Shown here in pieces: positions 10,216-24,451 of a stretch of 64,000 nucleotides of DNA; the stretch's first letter is position 1; each line of letters begins with the position of its first letter. The stretch spans positions 10,116,134-10,180,133 of the forward strand of contig CM055618.1 in NCBI GenBank assembly GCA_029379385.1. The letters run 5' to 3'. The stretch is from Quillaja saponaria. Taxonomy: Eukaryota; Streptophyta; Magnoliopsida; Fabales; Quillajaceae. Made by a program: the position numbers and the translations under genes. Below the pieces are notes generated by a model. The model saw only the letters and a list, made by a program, of their open reading frames with translations, made no database searches and was not told where the DNA came from.

Positions 10216-13200
10216 TTATCGCCTCTTTCTCCTTAAACTTTGATGCAGTTGCCAAGACCAAACAATTAGGAACATTATAAGGGCCAATCCAACAGATACC
10301 CAGAAGACTACGAGCCATAAAGGCATTGGTTTAGGATACAAGCCTGGGGGAAGTCAAGCGTAAGCATGTCAAATACCAAATATCAAAATTACCAGACTGG
10401 AAATTAGCTGAACATGAAAAGTATAGACATACCGTGTCCAAACTTGATGCAAATGAGAAGTTCTACAATGCAAATGGCAAGGGAAAGCCAACAAAATGCT
10501 CCAACCTTTTTCACAGGCTTCCTGGAAAATTAAGAGTGATTAAGCATAACATAAAAAGCTTATGCAGGTATTGATGTATTGTTTCACAAATTAAAACGTG
10601 TGGAGAGAAAGAGAGAGAGAGAGAGTACCGGTCCTGAAGGTATGTGTTGTACTCACGAATTGTTGGTATTGCAATTAGCCACCATAGGATCAACCTATAA
10701 ATGATAACAGGGTTCCGTGGCGGGATCCAGAGACAAAACTTCAAAAAGAATGTGTTAAGCTCTACAGTCAAGAAGATGACGCAGAGAGTAAAAACTTGAA
10801 TGAAACGCCAAGGACCAAGCAATGGATGCCACTCATCCTTGTCCCACCAAGCTGGGGTAAATTGTCCTAGTGTTCGTTTGACCTGATGGCAGTAAGAAAA
10901 CTGTTGTAATACTTATAGATCACTGACTCGGAAGAAAATATCTTTGTTCTGTACCTCTTTCTTTCCTTCTCCATACAGACCATACACTACTCATTTAATA
11001 GTTCTAGCAAAGAGAATTCAGTAAATCAGACTAACTCATCAATCCAGAAGGCAGAAAGAGAGTATTATCCTGAGTGAAACTTTTTATAATTTCATATCAT
11101 TGCCAGAACAGAACTAGTTTCAACACTAATACAGATGATGAAAAAGCACTAAATATATTTCACGCATACTTTTCCAATAATATTAGGCTGACGGCTTAGA
11201 CCAACCCATTTGTACGTCTTTCCATCAAAATATCTAACGGTACGCATTCCTGCCCAGATTCCTGCGTGGTGAACCAAAACATACAAGGTTATAATTGCCT
11301 TCAACTACTCTAAAAGACAATAATTGCCAAAATAATATGAGTAAGAATTAAGAACCATATGAACTACTACTAAACTCTCCTACATAGTCCCATTAGATAA
11401 TAGACACAATAAACAGCCAAAATTGTGATTTACATACACCATTGGAATTACAAAATGTATCAAATTAAAAAAAAAAAAAAAAAGGAAAGAAAATTGGTAT
11501 AAGAGTACTTACCAAACCAATTGCAGATCAAAATGTCAAGAATAATGCTGTCCCACCAGCATTCATTGAAGTTCGGTAACATATGGCGGAAAGTAAGCTG
11601 ATAATGGAAGCAGTAAGTTACTTTATAAGCAATATGGACAACTTACGGCTGAAAACCGAATGAACATGCTAGAAAAATAACTACGCAACAACTACAACTA
11701 AATAAAGGAAGCAAACCACAAAATGCACGTATCTTCTCAAATACTAACCTCCATCAACTCAAATCCAATGGACAATACCCAAAGCAAGGGTTGGTTACGG
11801 ATCAGTATAGCTTTTCCCCACCACCCAATAATATGAGCCAGAACAAATTCATCAAACAATGTATCCTAGCAAAGCAAAACTAAAATATCAGCTGCTTAGG
11901 ACACCCTGGTATTTTATAATGTTACTGACAAGAAAGTAACGCATACAGGAGGCAATTGAAAAATTAAGTTGTGAAAGAAGAAATCATACATAAAGATTCT
12001 TAAACCTGCTTGTAGGATTTTCAGGAACATATATACGACAATCAGCGCCATAAGATCTTTCAGGGAGTTCTGCATTAAGTCATGCAAACAAACTAATAAT
12101 TCTTGAATTTGGACTTGTCAAGGAGGTCATTCCCAACAACCACAAGGATGGAAAGCTTTACAAATTTCAAAAGCATTGCAATTCAAAAGAAAAATAATCA
12201 TTGTTTATGTTACAAGTTACAACAAATAAAGAGATTTGCATTACCAACACCGAGATCATGATGCAGAAATTTCATAAACTGCCGAGCATCATCACGTTTC
12301 TGGAATAAGACACGTTGAAAAGTATCTGTTAGTATCAATCCATTCATTCAATTACTGTTAAGTGGGAAAGTTCGACAAATAAATGCCTATTGCCAACTAC
12401 AATAACAAAAAAAATGGCCAAAGAAAAGAACCTTCCGAGTAAAATACCAGAATTTGAACGGGCGATGCATACCCATTTACATGAACCATATGTCTATATG
12501 CAATAAGTTGAAAGACACAAACACAAGACCAACCTGGAAAAGCAAAAATGTGAGAGCAACAAGGTAAACAACAGCCAGGCCGTGGACTAAGCGCCAAATT
12601 GCAGGATGTGGCCTAATAAGAACACTGAGATAAAACCTAAATTAATGTCACAGCAGAGTTAAACATCTCAAAAGAACATATCACCAAAAAAAATTGTTAA
12701 GTAAGCAGTCTCTCACAAGATTGTTATGGAGAGACTGTTACTCCATATCATGAGTCATTGTTACCACTTTGCCAAAGGTAATAATTTCACAATAATTAAA
12801 AAAAACATAACATATGATTATATGGAATGTAGATTGTATAAAGAAAATACTATAAAAAAGATGAAACAGATGCACTTTCACTTATCTTGTATAATATTTA
12901 TTTTTTTCCCACACAAAACATAGCTTATGTCAATATCAGACATCTTTCTTCCTAGTGAAGTAGCAGTTGTTTATGGGCTGAACCAAAGCAACCATAAGCG
13001 TGATTATGAACCAACTTCCATATACCAATGGCTCACCAATTATTACTCCAGCAATACCAAGTATCAATTTAATCAGGATCTCAAAACTTAAGAGGAATTA
13101 AGAAAACCAATAAAGCCCCTGTGCCAACCAAAAAAAATAGTGACCACTCACACTTTTGCAGTTTACTATATTACAGGATTAGAAGCCACAAATATAATGG

Positions 13201-14739
13201 CAATCTTCTAATTCTCAATCAGGTCACAATATCCATAATGATGCCCAGTAGCCAACCATAAAAATGCCTTGTAACTATCCATTCTACCATGGGCTTTGTA
13301 GATTAACATGACTACTAAGCACTAACTACCCATAAAGCCTCTCACAAGTTACCTCATGCTCAGGAAAATCTATAGAACAACTGTATCTTTCTCTTTCTGT
13401 AGGTTTTAGTAAAATAAAAAATAAAAACAAAAACATAGAAGAAAAAGTATGTTATTTTCTTGAAAACACATCCTTTAAAGTGGAAACTAGAAAATCAGAT
13501 CCTCTTCCAACCTCCCTTCCAAGATATAGGGAAGCCAAATATCAATATATTCCAACTTCAACTCCCATACAGAGGACCAAGACTCAGTTATGAATCAATC
13601 CAATAATAAATCCAATACTCAAAAATAAAAGAGAAAGGATGCTTAACTATCTAAGAGGTCACATTCCAAAAATAACTGTTACAAGCCTAAGATGATTTCT
13701 CCAAAACATAATCCGTTATTCAAGACCAAATTGGTAGGCCAGTAGCGTGATGGAAATAGGTATTCGAGAAGTTGATGTCCTTGAAGAGATCTGAAAATCA
13801 GAATTGGATCCTAAAGTTGAAGGGAATACCATGTAGCTTCTGGAATCTCTCCAGACACAAATAGAGAAAGAAAACCCTTCATGACATTCACTTGAAAATG
13901 CATGCAGAGACCCTTTTGTGTACTTTCCTAAATTCTAGAAAGACCGAACTCTTGAATGACTCTTAATTGATTTTTAACTGAATCTATTAAGGAATGTGAA
14001 CTGACTTCTTGATTGCTTAACTTGGTACATGAACTTAAAGAACCATTAACTAATTAATTAACTCACACTGAATCAAGACAAGATTAAATAATAAATGACT
14101 TCCCAGTAATAACACTTAAAATATTTGCTGGAACTCAAGATGATTAAAACTTTTATTGATTATTTCCAAGACCAGCTAATATAAAATATCAATCCAATTA
14201 CTTACGTAGAAGGAGCTTGCAGCAGGCAATAAGCGAGAAAAACTGCAATCATTGCCCATACACCCCTACAAGAAACAGACAGTTGGGATTACGCACTCAA
14301 AACATTACTATACTAGCACAAGAATGCTCGTGATGAAACTGATGTGTGAAAGCATTAATCAGAAAATCAAGGACAAACCTTTTAACTGATGTAACAAGAT
14401 CACCAGATGTATCATTTTCTGGATCAAGTGCTCCACTTGCCCAACTGGTGGCAACATCCCAAAAACAATATAATTGTAGCAAAAATTAAAAAATCAGCTA
14501 AAGTGCTGCATAGTAGCATTGGGAAGAAAATACCAATCTATGAAGTTGTCAAAAATTAATCAAGAAGGTACTCACATAAGAAAACATGCACCAATTAGTA
14601 ATAATGAAACAGTGCGGGGCTTGTATGCCCATGCAGTCCAGGGATCAAGTTCATCACCAAAGGTTGCTAGATGGAAATCGGCATTTTGATTAACATGATA
14701 ATCATTTTTCTTTACTCTCTTATTACCATTGGACTCCAT
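10216..14739 (-). CDS. PSS1: Phosphatidylserine synthase (base-exchange type)
   Basis: Integral ER-membrane enzyme of the PTDSS family that exchanges the head group of a phospholipid for L-serine, giving phosphatidylserine. Twelve coding exons in transcript order: 14739-14576, 14444-14379, 14265-14206, 12624-12534, 12299-12245, 12069-11990, 11865-11749, 11597-11513, 11261-11170, 10882-10629, 10521-10433, 10343-10216; 426 aa with every junction in phase. Recognised by the conserved plant PSS1 blocks [79 protein letters not shown] and [18 protein letters not shown]. About eight hydrophobic segments are visible, near residues 36-56, 77-95, 104-126, 193-212, 288-316, 320-338, 358-380 and 393-413. 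The C-terminus is basic (LRRKRR), fitting a cytosolic tail. The start is the first ATG of the exon and gives the family's usual N-terminus. Complete and apparently functional; convergent with the thioesterase gene. Confidence 0.95.
10605..10626. repeat. (GA)n microsatellite at PSS1 splice donor
   Basis: A GA-rich run on the + strand, read as a CT-run in the transcript, begins just inside the intron that follows the 254-bp tenth coding exon (donor CCG/GTACTC at 10629/10628). Confidence 0.7.
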
Positions 14740-14774
14740 ATATATGTCTTGTGCTCCAGAGATGCCACTTGTTC

Positions 14775-16860
14775 ACTTGAAACCAAATAATCCAAAAAAT
14801 TATTTTTATTTATTCTAAAAGAGGAGCGCCTGAAATCTGTTGCAGCTATCTTTACAAATCTATTACCTGAAATATGAAAGTATTATCATCTTGAATCCAT
14901 AAACAGAGAAAAGAAAACCATCATATAAAACAATTGTAAGCCAGCCATACAAGCATCTACTGAAAGAAAAACAGATGATAAGAGGACACATTATGTAATG
15001 TTTACCAAAACAAGCATGCACTTCAATGAAATGTAACTGCCCCCACCCCAAAAGGAAAAAATTATATTGCCATTGGGATGAACAATATATAATCAACTAA
15101 AAAGAAAAAAACTGACGAAGACAGATTCAAATGTTTTTGAATTACTTGCAAAAAAAATGAACACATAAACAAATGAAAAATCAGAATATGAAATACCATG
15201 GAACACTAGAATTGATAACTTCAATACACATTAGGATCAGCACCACTCATCTTTTTTACATGCTTGAGTCAAATAGTGGGATTAACAGGTCAAATCAGAA
15301 ATGTAATCCACACTAAAGCTAATCATCCTACCCTAAAGGTACTTCCATGTATGCTGCACTATACCAGTAAGATAACCAAGGAAAAAGGAGAATATAAGTT
15401 ATAGGCACAGTTCACTTGTAAGATTGACACTTCCAACAATCAAAATCCATGTGCAAAGTGCAAACCAACGCTCATGTCAATTTCAAGGTCAAAAAAATTT
15501 CAGACAAAATCTTCTAAATTATAAGTGTGAGATTTCGTATGAAGTAACAACCAGATACCTAATGTTACAGACACAAGCCTCTTTCAACAAACTAAGTTGA
15601 CACCAAACCAAAAATAAAAGTGGCCCTCAGAGTTCATAAAACTCACACATTAAGAGCTTGGAGTTCAATTGAAGACCGACCTTAGCACTCAGAGGACACC
15701 AATTAACCAACAATATAACGAAGCCAAAACCCATAATCTAATACAAAATTCAAATAACCAATTTTATCTCCAATGCTTCATTTATGAGAAACCAAGCACA
15801 GATTCTACATATTTACAAAGTAAAGGACTGTACATGATTTTACGCATGTATGAAGATCATCACTAACCAACAGACGAACAAATGAATTGAGCTTAGTAAA
15901 GGAAAACTAATACAGGTAAGACAATATTCACATGCATATTCAGAACCCTGTCGGAGGCTAACCCTTTAAACAAGCACCCATAAAACAGCTAAACGCAAAA
16001 ATTAACTCTCCAAATAAAGAACATTTAGAATGCATTTTACAAACCCAATAAACAAATAAATAACCTTAATAAAGCCAATACCGAAATGACGGTTACATAA
16101 TTGAAATAGATCTAAATCTCATAACAGAAGAAGACCCATCATGACAAAGTATTGCATTGCATGTAATAAAAGAACTATTGAACCCCATTAATCCAAAATG
16201 AAACGGTGAAGTGATATTAATTGGCGCGTTATTTTAAATAGTGTATACACTGCAGATTCAGAATCCAAAAGAACCAAGAAAAAGAATAAATAGAAGAGTG
16301 TCATAAAGGGTCAGCGAGAGAGAGACGCATACAGTGTTAGTGATATTATATGGAAATGATTTTTTTAAGAAAAGTGGTTAAGAGATATCCAAAAGAAAAA
16401 AGTGGGTTTCATAGAAAGTTGTAATTTTTTGTTTACAGAATAGATAATACTTACGTAGAGAGAGGGGTACTTACGAGAGGAAGATGCAGATAAAGGACCA
16501 CTGCCGTACGATTGAAGAACGAGAACATCGCAGCCGTCGGATCAAAGCCCAAGAGAGATAAGTAAGAGAAAACGAAAGTGAGATTAATAATAATGAAGCT
16601 TTATGGAGCTATCGAAATCAGAGAACAAGAAGAAGATAACTTAGATAAGTGAGTCTCTTTCTTCTACTGATGCATGATAAAATTATCAAATTGCAGTGAC
16701 AGAGAAACCAAAAATAAGAGATAATGGAAGTTTTCTCTCTCTTTTGTGAGTGTCTCAGTATGTGTATGTATGTCTCTGTTTTTATTTCTTTCTCTCGCAG
16801 CAGAGTCTGCAACAGCGGCTAAAAGGCAAAGGGAGATGATGATGAGACGAAATTAAAAAG
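14775..16860 (-). other. PSS1: PSS1 5' leader: probable non-coding exon and leader intron
   Basis: Upstream of the coding start on the minus strand lies a GA/CT-rich, mostly ORF-free segment (about 16860 to 16475) ending in a strong donor, GTAAGTACC, at 16474. A second donor (GTAAGT) lies about 20 bases further on. A plausible acceptor before the coding exon is TTTCAAG at about 14776. Together they suggest a 5' UTR exon and a 1.7-kb leader intron. The precise ends are inference. The leader intron is AT-rich and I see no other gene in it. Confidence 0.45.
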
Positions 16861-16899
16861 GAGAGAGAAAGAGAGTACGATGGTCAAAGAGAGATTTGA

Positions 16900-19800
16900 A
16901 GATGTTTTAGTCTTTAAGATACGCAGGATGAGGAAATATTAAATAAAAAAAGAACAGGGCATTTATGCCAAAATTACCCTTATGGATCTTCTTTAATTGC
17001 AGCATATTATTGTTCTTGATTCCACTCATTATGCTCATGGGCTTGAAATGACCATGATACCCTTTAAATATTTATGTATTTTCATTCTAATGATGTCATA
17101 ATCATATATATATGCTTAAAAAAAAATCTTAATGGCTATTTTGGTGACTGAAAATTAAAGAAGCTTTTGTGGGAGCATATCTGTACACATGGGGTGTATC
17201 TGTATATATGGAATGGGTCTTTCAATGATTATTAATATTTGGCAAATGACAGATGTTCCAAGCAAAATGAATATGAATATTGAAATTTTAAATAGGTGTT
17301 ATGTTGAATAATAGTGCAAAGTTTTCCAACAACATAAAAGATAGTTTTTATTCTATCTAAAATAATTAATATAGAAAATTTTTATTAGACACGTGGGCTT
17401 GTTTAGGTGTTATATAAGAATAATATGATAATATAAAATTATTTAATTGATTTTTATATAGTATTTAACTATAACATTATAATATAATTTTATTTTGATG
17501 ATTATCTCTCATATTATATTTGACAATATGAGACTATATAATAAGAAAAATAATAATAATATAATAGTATAATTATATATTGTCTAATACATATTGTATA
17601 CGTTTATATTATCCAGTGATATACGACGTTGAATCAAACAAACTTTAAGATTTAGTGAATCATGTAAGGATGATTAGATAACATAAAATATTGAAATGGT
17701 TGTTATGTAGTATTTGGTATTACAGGGGACGTCGTTAGAGAATATACTCATATTATTGTCTTATCATTGCCCTACCTAATATTGTCTATACATTATATAA
17801 TTATATTATTCAATCTTTATGTTTATTTTACAAAAAAGATATTATTACAATAAGTCAATAATTTTATTCTTCCACTTGCTTTAGCATTTAGCTTCTTATA
17901 ATAGTAATTGATAGTTGAACTGTTATTATATATATATTTTTTTTTAAATTAGATAAATTTTAAAATTAAAAATAATAAAATTATTTTTTATTTCATTTTT
18001 TCCTAAAATTATTAATTGGATTTTCCATTAATTGAACCAAAAAATTCTTATCAAATCTTAGATTTGTGAAGATCCTTCTTATAAGAGTTTGCTATATTTT
18101 ATAAATATATATATTCTACTAATGACATAAATTTTATTATAAAATAAATCACCTCCAAAATCCACCACGGTAAGATTTTATAATAAGTTATTTTTCCGAA
18201 ACATCAAATATTTTGTGAGAGAAGTGATTAGGGGCATAAATCCAATAACCAAGCAGACCAATCTCCTCACAGGGTAAATATTTTCAACTTTAACCCCTAA
18301 AATACATAATATTTGTAATTATGACCCTTACAAAATTTTAGCAAATCTATTATAAATGTGAATTTATAAAATATGTTGTCCATGATTTTATCATGTTGAA
18401 GTCAATTAAAATATAAAAGACAAACAAAAAAATTATACTTTTTGGTATTTTTTAAATTAATGCTTATTGTTTTACAATGATTGAATATTTTAATAGGCTA
18501 ATCAAATTATATAATTGTAGATCATCACAAAAAATATACATATAAATGTTTACGTAAATCACGAATAAATGCACACAAAAAAAATTAAAAAAAATTGTCA
18601 ATGTATCATGGAAATTGAGAATTACAAACAATTTTACTGAGACAACTCTTTCTTACAAAAAATTTCAAGACAAACCTCTTTTAACAATTATACACACAAA
18701 CTTCTATTTATATATTATTCTAATAAGTTTCATAGGTCGTGAACCCAATAACCTCGTATAAAACTTTCGTTATTTTTTTTGCAATTGAAGTCACAAATTT
18801 AATAAATACATTACATTACAAAATTAAATAATGTATCTCACTTAATAAAATATCGTATTTTGAATTAGAAAATTATTTATCAAAAAAATGATATATATAT
18901 GAGTGAATGCTTGTAATCCAACCCGCTAAAGGACAAGAAATATTAACCCAAAAAAAAAAAAAAAAAAAAAAGATTACAGAAACTTGATATTATTGTAATT
19001 TTCATGGAGAAATTTTTTTTTTTTCAAAAAGATAAAGAACATTATCCTACTTGTTAAGGTTGGCACGGAATATATTCAATGAGCTACAAGTCTAAATTGC
19101 ATCGCCGAAAGTGGAGCTCTTTTCTTTTCATAATGATTGATGAGATCTTAAGGTGGATTATTCTACCAAATAAATATTCTTTACTTCATCTCCTTGGTAT
19201 ATCAACCATTAATCCAATATTATATCAAATTATCAATTATGGGTGATTTTGTAAATGGTTGTATATAATAAATTAAATAGGATAGAGATTCCTTCCTGCC
19301 TTCATTCCTTACAATTGGTAACAACACAATTAAATTATATTGTTGTTTGATTAGGTTATGTGAATAGGACTCTAATTGGTTGTCACACCACACACATATA
19401 TATATATATATATTAATTTTGTAAATTAGCAAACTAAGTTTGAGCTGCTTATTTCAGAAAATAGAACCTTTATGTATATTAATAATCTTCATTCTCACTA
19501 GAATTGTGACTTTTCAAAAATGTAATTGTCTCAGCCAAAATAACAATATTTAAAAATTAATACATTAAACATATAATGTACTTTGCAAGAGTATATTGTA
19601 CTTAAACTGGATTATTTGTATTTTGACAAGTTTATGGGCATATCTATAATTTTGGTGTGTGAGTTTAATTTGTGGTGTTGTCCTTGGGTTTGATTATCAG
19701 CTGCTTGAGATCTTAAATTGTTTCCCTCTAAATTTGTTCATTATTCTTTTTTCTTTCTTTTTTTCTTCTCATGATTCGTATTCTGTACCATATATAAAAA

Positions 19801-20215
19801 TATATAACTTAATGAAAAAATATTTTAATTTCTTAAAGTATCTCTTATAAAAATTTAATCTCGATTCTTATCCTTTTTAGTTTAACTTTTAACTCTTTTA
19901 TTTTATATAAATAATTTTTTGTTAGTGATAGAATTGTTTGTCTAATTATTCTCTATTATAATAATAATATGATTATATTTTTTCAATTTATATTAACAAA
20001 ATTTTAATAATAATAAACTGTAACAATAATTAAATTATTCATATTCAACAAGCTATTTATAATTTAACACAATATTAAACTGCCTATATCTCACTTTGTT
20101 TTGTTATAGGATTGTAATTTCTTTTTTCTATTTATATTTAAAAAATTAACAATGAATTCTAAAAATAATTAAATTTTTTGTATTTAACAAGTTATCTATA
20201 ATTTAACACTATATA
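16900..20215. other. AT-rich intergenic DNA, no gene seen
   Basis: Upstream of the PSS1 leader the DNA is almost pure A/T with poly-A, poly-T and (TA)n runs (for example near 18890 and 19397). Open frames here are short and low in complexity. No coding similarity, tRNA or clear transposon terminus was found up to the SINE at 20231. Confidence 0.6.
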
Positions 20216-20230
20216 AAACTCTCCATTTCA

Positions 20231-20413
20231 GCCCACAAAGCGTTGTTCAAGTGGCAAGACACGCTTGACCTCAGCGGTTGAAGGGCCCTCTACAATGTTA
20301 GAGATTCGAGCCTAAAAAAATATTTGTGGGGAAGAGGTACCCCCGAACCCTTGACGAGATTAGGCTCACACCCAAAAGGTATGGGGATACTAGTGAAAAA
20401 AAAAAAAAAAAAA
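20231..20413 (+). mobile_element. tRNA-derived SINE, with poly-A tail
   Basis: A 183-bp GC-richer island in AT-rich DNA. It begins GCCCACAAAGCG, has an A-box-like GTGGCAAGACACG (20251-20263) and, about 43 bases later, a B-box-like GAGATTCGAGCC (20301-20312), the spacing of an internal RNA polymerase III promoter. It ends TACTAGTG followed by an A-run of about 20. Flanks AACTCTCCATTTCA (20217-20230) and AACTATCCATCTCA (20414-20427) match at 12 of 14 positions, a slightly decayed target-site duplication. No coding capacity, as expected of a SINE. Confidence 0.78.
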
Positions 20414-20427
20414 AACTATCCATCTCA

Positions 20428-22319
20428 TGATTCCTATGGAATATGATTACACTCTTAACATATTGATTATTTCTTATTAAAAAAAAAAAAAAACATAAAT
20501 CCTTGATTAATGTTCAACTATAATATTTGTTTTTTTTCTTCTTCTTTCATAGTAAAATTATTATTATTATTTTCATTTAGGAAGTACTTATTTTAGTTTT
20601 ATTTAATGAGTTATATTGTTTTTGCTGAAACATTTTGTAAAAACAACGAAACAACATAATATTTAAGTATGCTATTAAAATTTCTTATTTAGGTTTACAA
20701 AACAAGGAAGCAACATAATATTTACAAATTTAATATTTGACAAAATAATTAAGCTGTTTGTGATTAAAATCCTCTTTTTGGTCTCTAAAAATTAAAATGT
20801 GGATGAAATTAAGATGGAAGAAGGAAGAAAGTTTTTATTTTTTGGGTGGGTGGTTCTAAAATTTAATGAGATTTCTTAGTTATTAAATTGTTATTATTAT
20901 TATTTTAATTTTTATGTTAATAAAATTTTAATAACAAACTCTAGTAATAATTAAATTAAATTAAATCTATCACTAAGTTTAAATCTAATTGACTTTGGAG
21001 GTGATTTTTATTTTGTTTTTGATTCTTCATTACAATTATATTTAAAACTTCCACAAGTGTAATTAACTAAAAAAAAATGAGATGAATGGAAATAAAGCAT
21101 CAATTAGAATCTTGATAAATGCATTTACTGTTATTATTTTCTTTGTTAGTATAAATTAAAAGCATTCATGGTTGTGCACTTGAAGTTTTGCAAAATAATA
21201 TTGTGACTATTTGTTTTTTCCTTAGTTTTTATCTATAACAAGAGTCTTTTATAATAACATAGGAAAGAGAAAAATATATATGTTTTCAATTTTAAAGCAT
21301 GCACAAATATAAGTAAAATATTAAATATATATGCATAGTGAAAAGAAAATTAATTTTAAAAGATCATATTATTTTAAATTTTTACTATATACATGTATAG
21401 TTTAATATTCTTAAACAAAAATTAACTAGTTTCTATACTAACTAGAAAAGAAGTTATTTTCTGAGGATATAAAGAAATTAACAATTAATTTGTTAAAATT
21501 TTAGATTTAACGATCAGTACTGATGTTCCATCATGTTACGAATACTTCGACTATTTATATTTATATATAAAGGCTGATTAATATGGTCCAATTCCTAAGA
21601 ATGAAATAAAACAATTTAATAAGTCGAGTTAAGACACATTCAAAAATTAGTACAAAAATTGAATTTAATTAATTACCTACAAGATGTTTGATGAGAGTAT
21701 TATCTGTGAATTTTTTTCTATATAAACCTTCATACCATTTTTTTATCTTCGTATAAGATTTTTTTTTAATAAGAAAAAATGGCCCCACTAAACTCCGAGA
21801 CAAAGTAATTTTTTTAGAATGATTAGAATAATGAGATTGTAGTTTGACTGTCTTCTGTTTTTACTCCCTTTTCCCTTGATTAGTTTCTATTCAACATTGT
21901 CTCTTTATGAGAGTCACATAATTACTCTTCTCACACATCACTTTCGACTTGTCTCTTTTGATGGTTTGATAGTATACTAGTTGTTAAAGTCTCTTTGCTT
22001 TTAATTATTTTATGTACTTAGCAGTCAAAGTAAAAAAAAAGCACCTTTTAAAACCCATAGAAGTGAAAAGGAATAAAAAAAATTAAGACATGATGCTCTT
22101 TCACAAGCATGGAATGGTGGAGGTTTTAAACTAGCTAGTCTCCATTTTCTGATTAACTATTTTAATTTGATGTATACATAACCCTCCAATTGATATGTTA
22201 TTAATGTATTGTTGGTGAAATTATCGTTTATTGTGATAATAAACTTGACCTAGTTATTTCTCTTTCTCTCAAATATTTTATCTAGCTAGGGGCTGTTGTA
22301 TATTTCTTTTGACAGCAAT
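20428..22319. other. AT-rich intergenic DNA, no gene seen
   Basis: Low-complexity A/T sequence between the SINE and the CACTA terminus. One short internal direct repeat (ACAACATAATATTTA, near 20650 and 20708) is visible. No supported gene, RNA or intact transposon. Confidence 0.55.
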
Positions 22320-22860
22320 CACTACAAGAAAATCACATTTATACGATAGAATGATTCCTTCACAAATATATCGCTATATAACGATGAATTAGCGAAAACG
22401 AGACTAATCCATCGCTAATTTGTAGCCAAGTAATTGTGAATGTAAAATCTTTTTGTATAATCCTAACCTAATCCTAACCTAAGCCTAATATGTCGTTAAT
22501 TTGTAGCGAAGTAATTGCGAATGTAAAATCTTTTTGTGTTATAATGTTAGTGACAAAATATTTTTTTGCTAAACGACTAATATTTATTTTATTTTTTTGA
22601 TTTTCTAAACCTGTGACAGATTGATCTAGTGCTAAATTGATCTATTTTTATTTATTTTTGCTACATATCGATATTTGTTGCTAAATAGAACACATCATGT
22701 CATTAAGTTTTGCGACGGACTTTTGATGGATTACAGTCCATCAATAAGCTGCGGGTTTATAAACCTAGCAGCCTCTCCCCCTTTCTTCTTTACATGAAAT
22801 AGCTACCTCCGCTCCCTTTTCACTGTCCTTAACAGACCGCTGCCGAACAACCTTAGTCAG
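22320..22860 (+). mobile_element. CACTA (En/Spm-type) transposon 5' terminus
   Basis: CACTACAAGAAAA at 22320-22332 is the exact terminal motif shared by many plant CACTA elements. As expected for that class, subterminal repeats follow: a unit containing AATTTGTAGC.AAGTAATTG and GAATGTAAAATCTTTTTGT occurs twice with a period of about 81 bp (from 22405 and 22486), with GCTAA and GCGACGG motifs further in. A GC-richer segment with a short open frame follows (to about 22950). No matching 3' end TTTTCTTGTAGTG was found downstream, so this is a truncated or decayed copy and its right boundary is arbitrary. Confidence 0.65.
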
Positions 22861-22864
22861 GTTT

Positions 22865-23182
22865 TTGCCCTCGACTGATTGGGCAACTCTGGCGTTTGAT
22901 AATTTCTTCCACACATCCATTTATTTCTTAGATCCAAAAGATTTAAGGTATGTTTGCATGATATTTTGGGGAATTTTGAATTTTTTTTGTTTTGATGTTG
23001 ATTATCTTTGTTTAAATTTGTGTTTTTATTATTTGTTGGATGTTTTTTTTAATATTCCTGCGGGGCTAGCTGTGTCTAATAATGTTGCAGAAGGTTTTTT
23101 AAACTTATCAGTGATAGGTTTTGTTGTTTTTAATAATATTTTGACTGTCAGTAATACTGGTTTTTCTATTAAAAAATTATAA
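22865..23182 (+). other. Open frame next to CACTA end, possible captured exon
   Basis: The stretch from 22865 is open for 105 codons from a non-ATG codon. Its first 27 residues (through FFHTSIYFLDPKDLR) lie in balanced-composition DNA and end at an AAG/GTATG donor-like site near 22947. The remainder is F/L/N-rich, low-complexity intron-like sequence. It may be a host-gene exon carried by the CACTA element or part of the element. The family is not recognised. Confidence 0.2.
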
Positions 23183-24451
23183 TAGTTTTGCAGACAATAT
23201 TTTATTTATTTATTGCTAGTTAATTAATAATAATCAAATATGGTCAAATTAAATTTGAAAAAAAAAGAAGTTCTTATTATATTAATAAAAATATCAAAAT
23301 TACAAACACTTCAACGTACATGAAGTTTAATTATTATTATTTTTGTTTAGTAATTTAATACCAAATAAAATAAAAAATCACGAATCCTTTTATTCTTTGG
23401 CAATACTTCTCTCATAATTGTTTTTCTTGCACACATAACTCACAATTTGCTGCTTCTCTCGTTCAACCTCTTAATTTGTTTTTAGAATCTCTTTACGAAT
23501 CCTAAAAACAATAACAACCTAAGAGATAAATTAAATCATACAACAGATATACTCAAATAGAAATCATATTAATATTAAGTGAAAAGAATTATAAAATTTA
23601 AAAAAATTTAAATCTCGATTTGTTTGAATTTTATTCACAGCTCGAGCCCCATATGTTGTTATGGAGCATGTGTAACACGCGTGTTTGAATAGTATTTATG
23701 TTACATATACTTTCATTCAGAATTGACTTACATCTTAAAAAATTATAATTATTAGAAAATATTACTTTATGTTAATGCAGTTAAACAAATAAGTAAATAT
23801 AATTAAAAAAAAATTATAACATAAATTAATAATTGTTTTCTTTTAATTTATAAGATAGAATAATAATTAAAAAAGTAATAAAAACTATCCTCTTAACATT
23901 TCTTTCAATTCATAATTACAAATAAGTAAATCTAATTGAAAATTATATTCATAATATATAAAATTTTCTTTTAATTCTTAAGATAGATAAAAATTAATAA
24001 TAAAAAAATACTCTTAATATTCTTTCTAATTCATAGTGACTTTTTTTAATTTTAATTCACGTAATTAAGAATAATTAGGAAAAGAAATTAACAGTAAAAA
24101 AGAATTATAATCATATTAGTATGAAAATGAAAAAAGTTAGAAAATAATTAAATTAATAATCTATTTAAAACATAATTTTTTAATATTATGAAATAATAAC
24201 TAAAGGTTACTCTTTATTATTGTAATTAAACAAAAAAGTAAATATAATTAAAAATAAAATTAATAATATTATTAATTCTTGAAATAGACAAAAAATTAAA
24301 AAATAATATTATAATAAAATATAATCTATATCTCACTTGTAAATAAGTTTTTTTTATTTTAATTTTAATTTTTTTTTGTGGATGAAACTTTGCAAAAGTA
24401 TATTAAATGAAGTTTTTTTATTAGGCCCCACTATCCAGAAAGAATAAAGTA

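Noticed and set aside
17380..17650. Possible MITE with GTTTG.TT-like ends
   Set aside because: The inverted ends agree at too few positions for AT-rich DNA and no target duplication was found.
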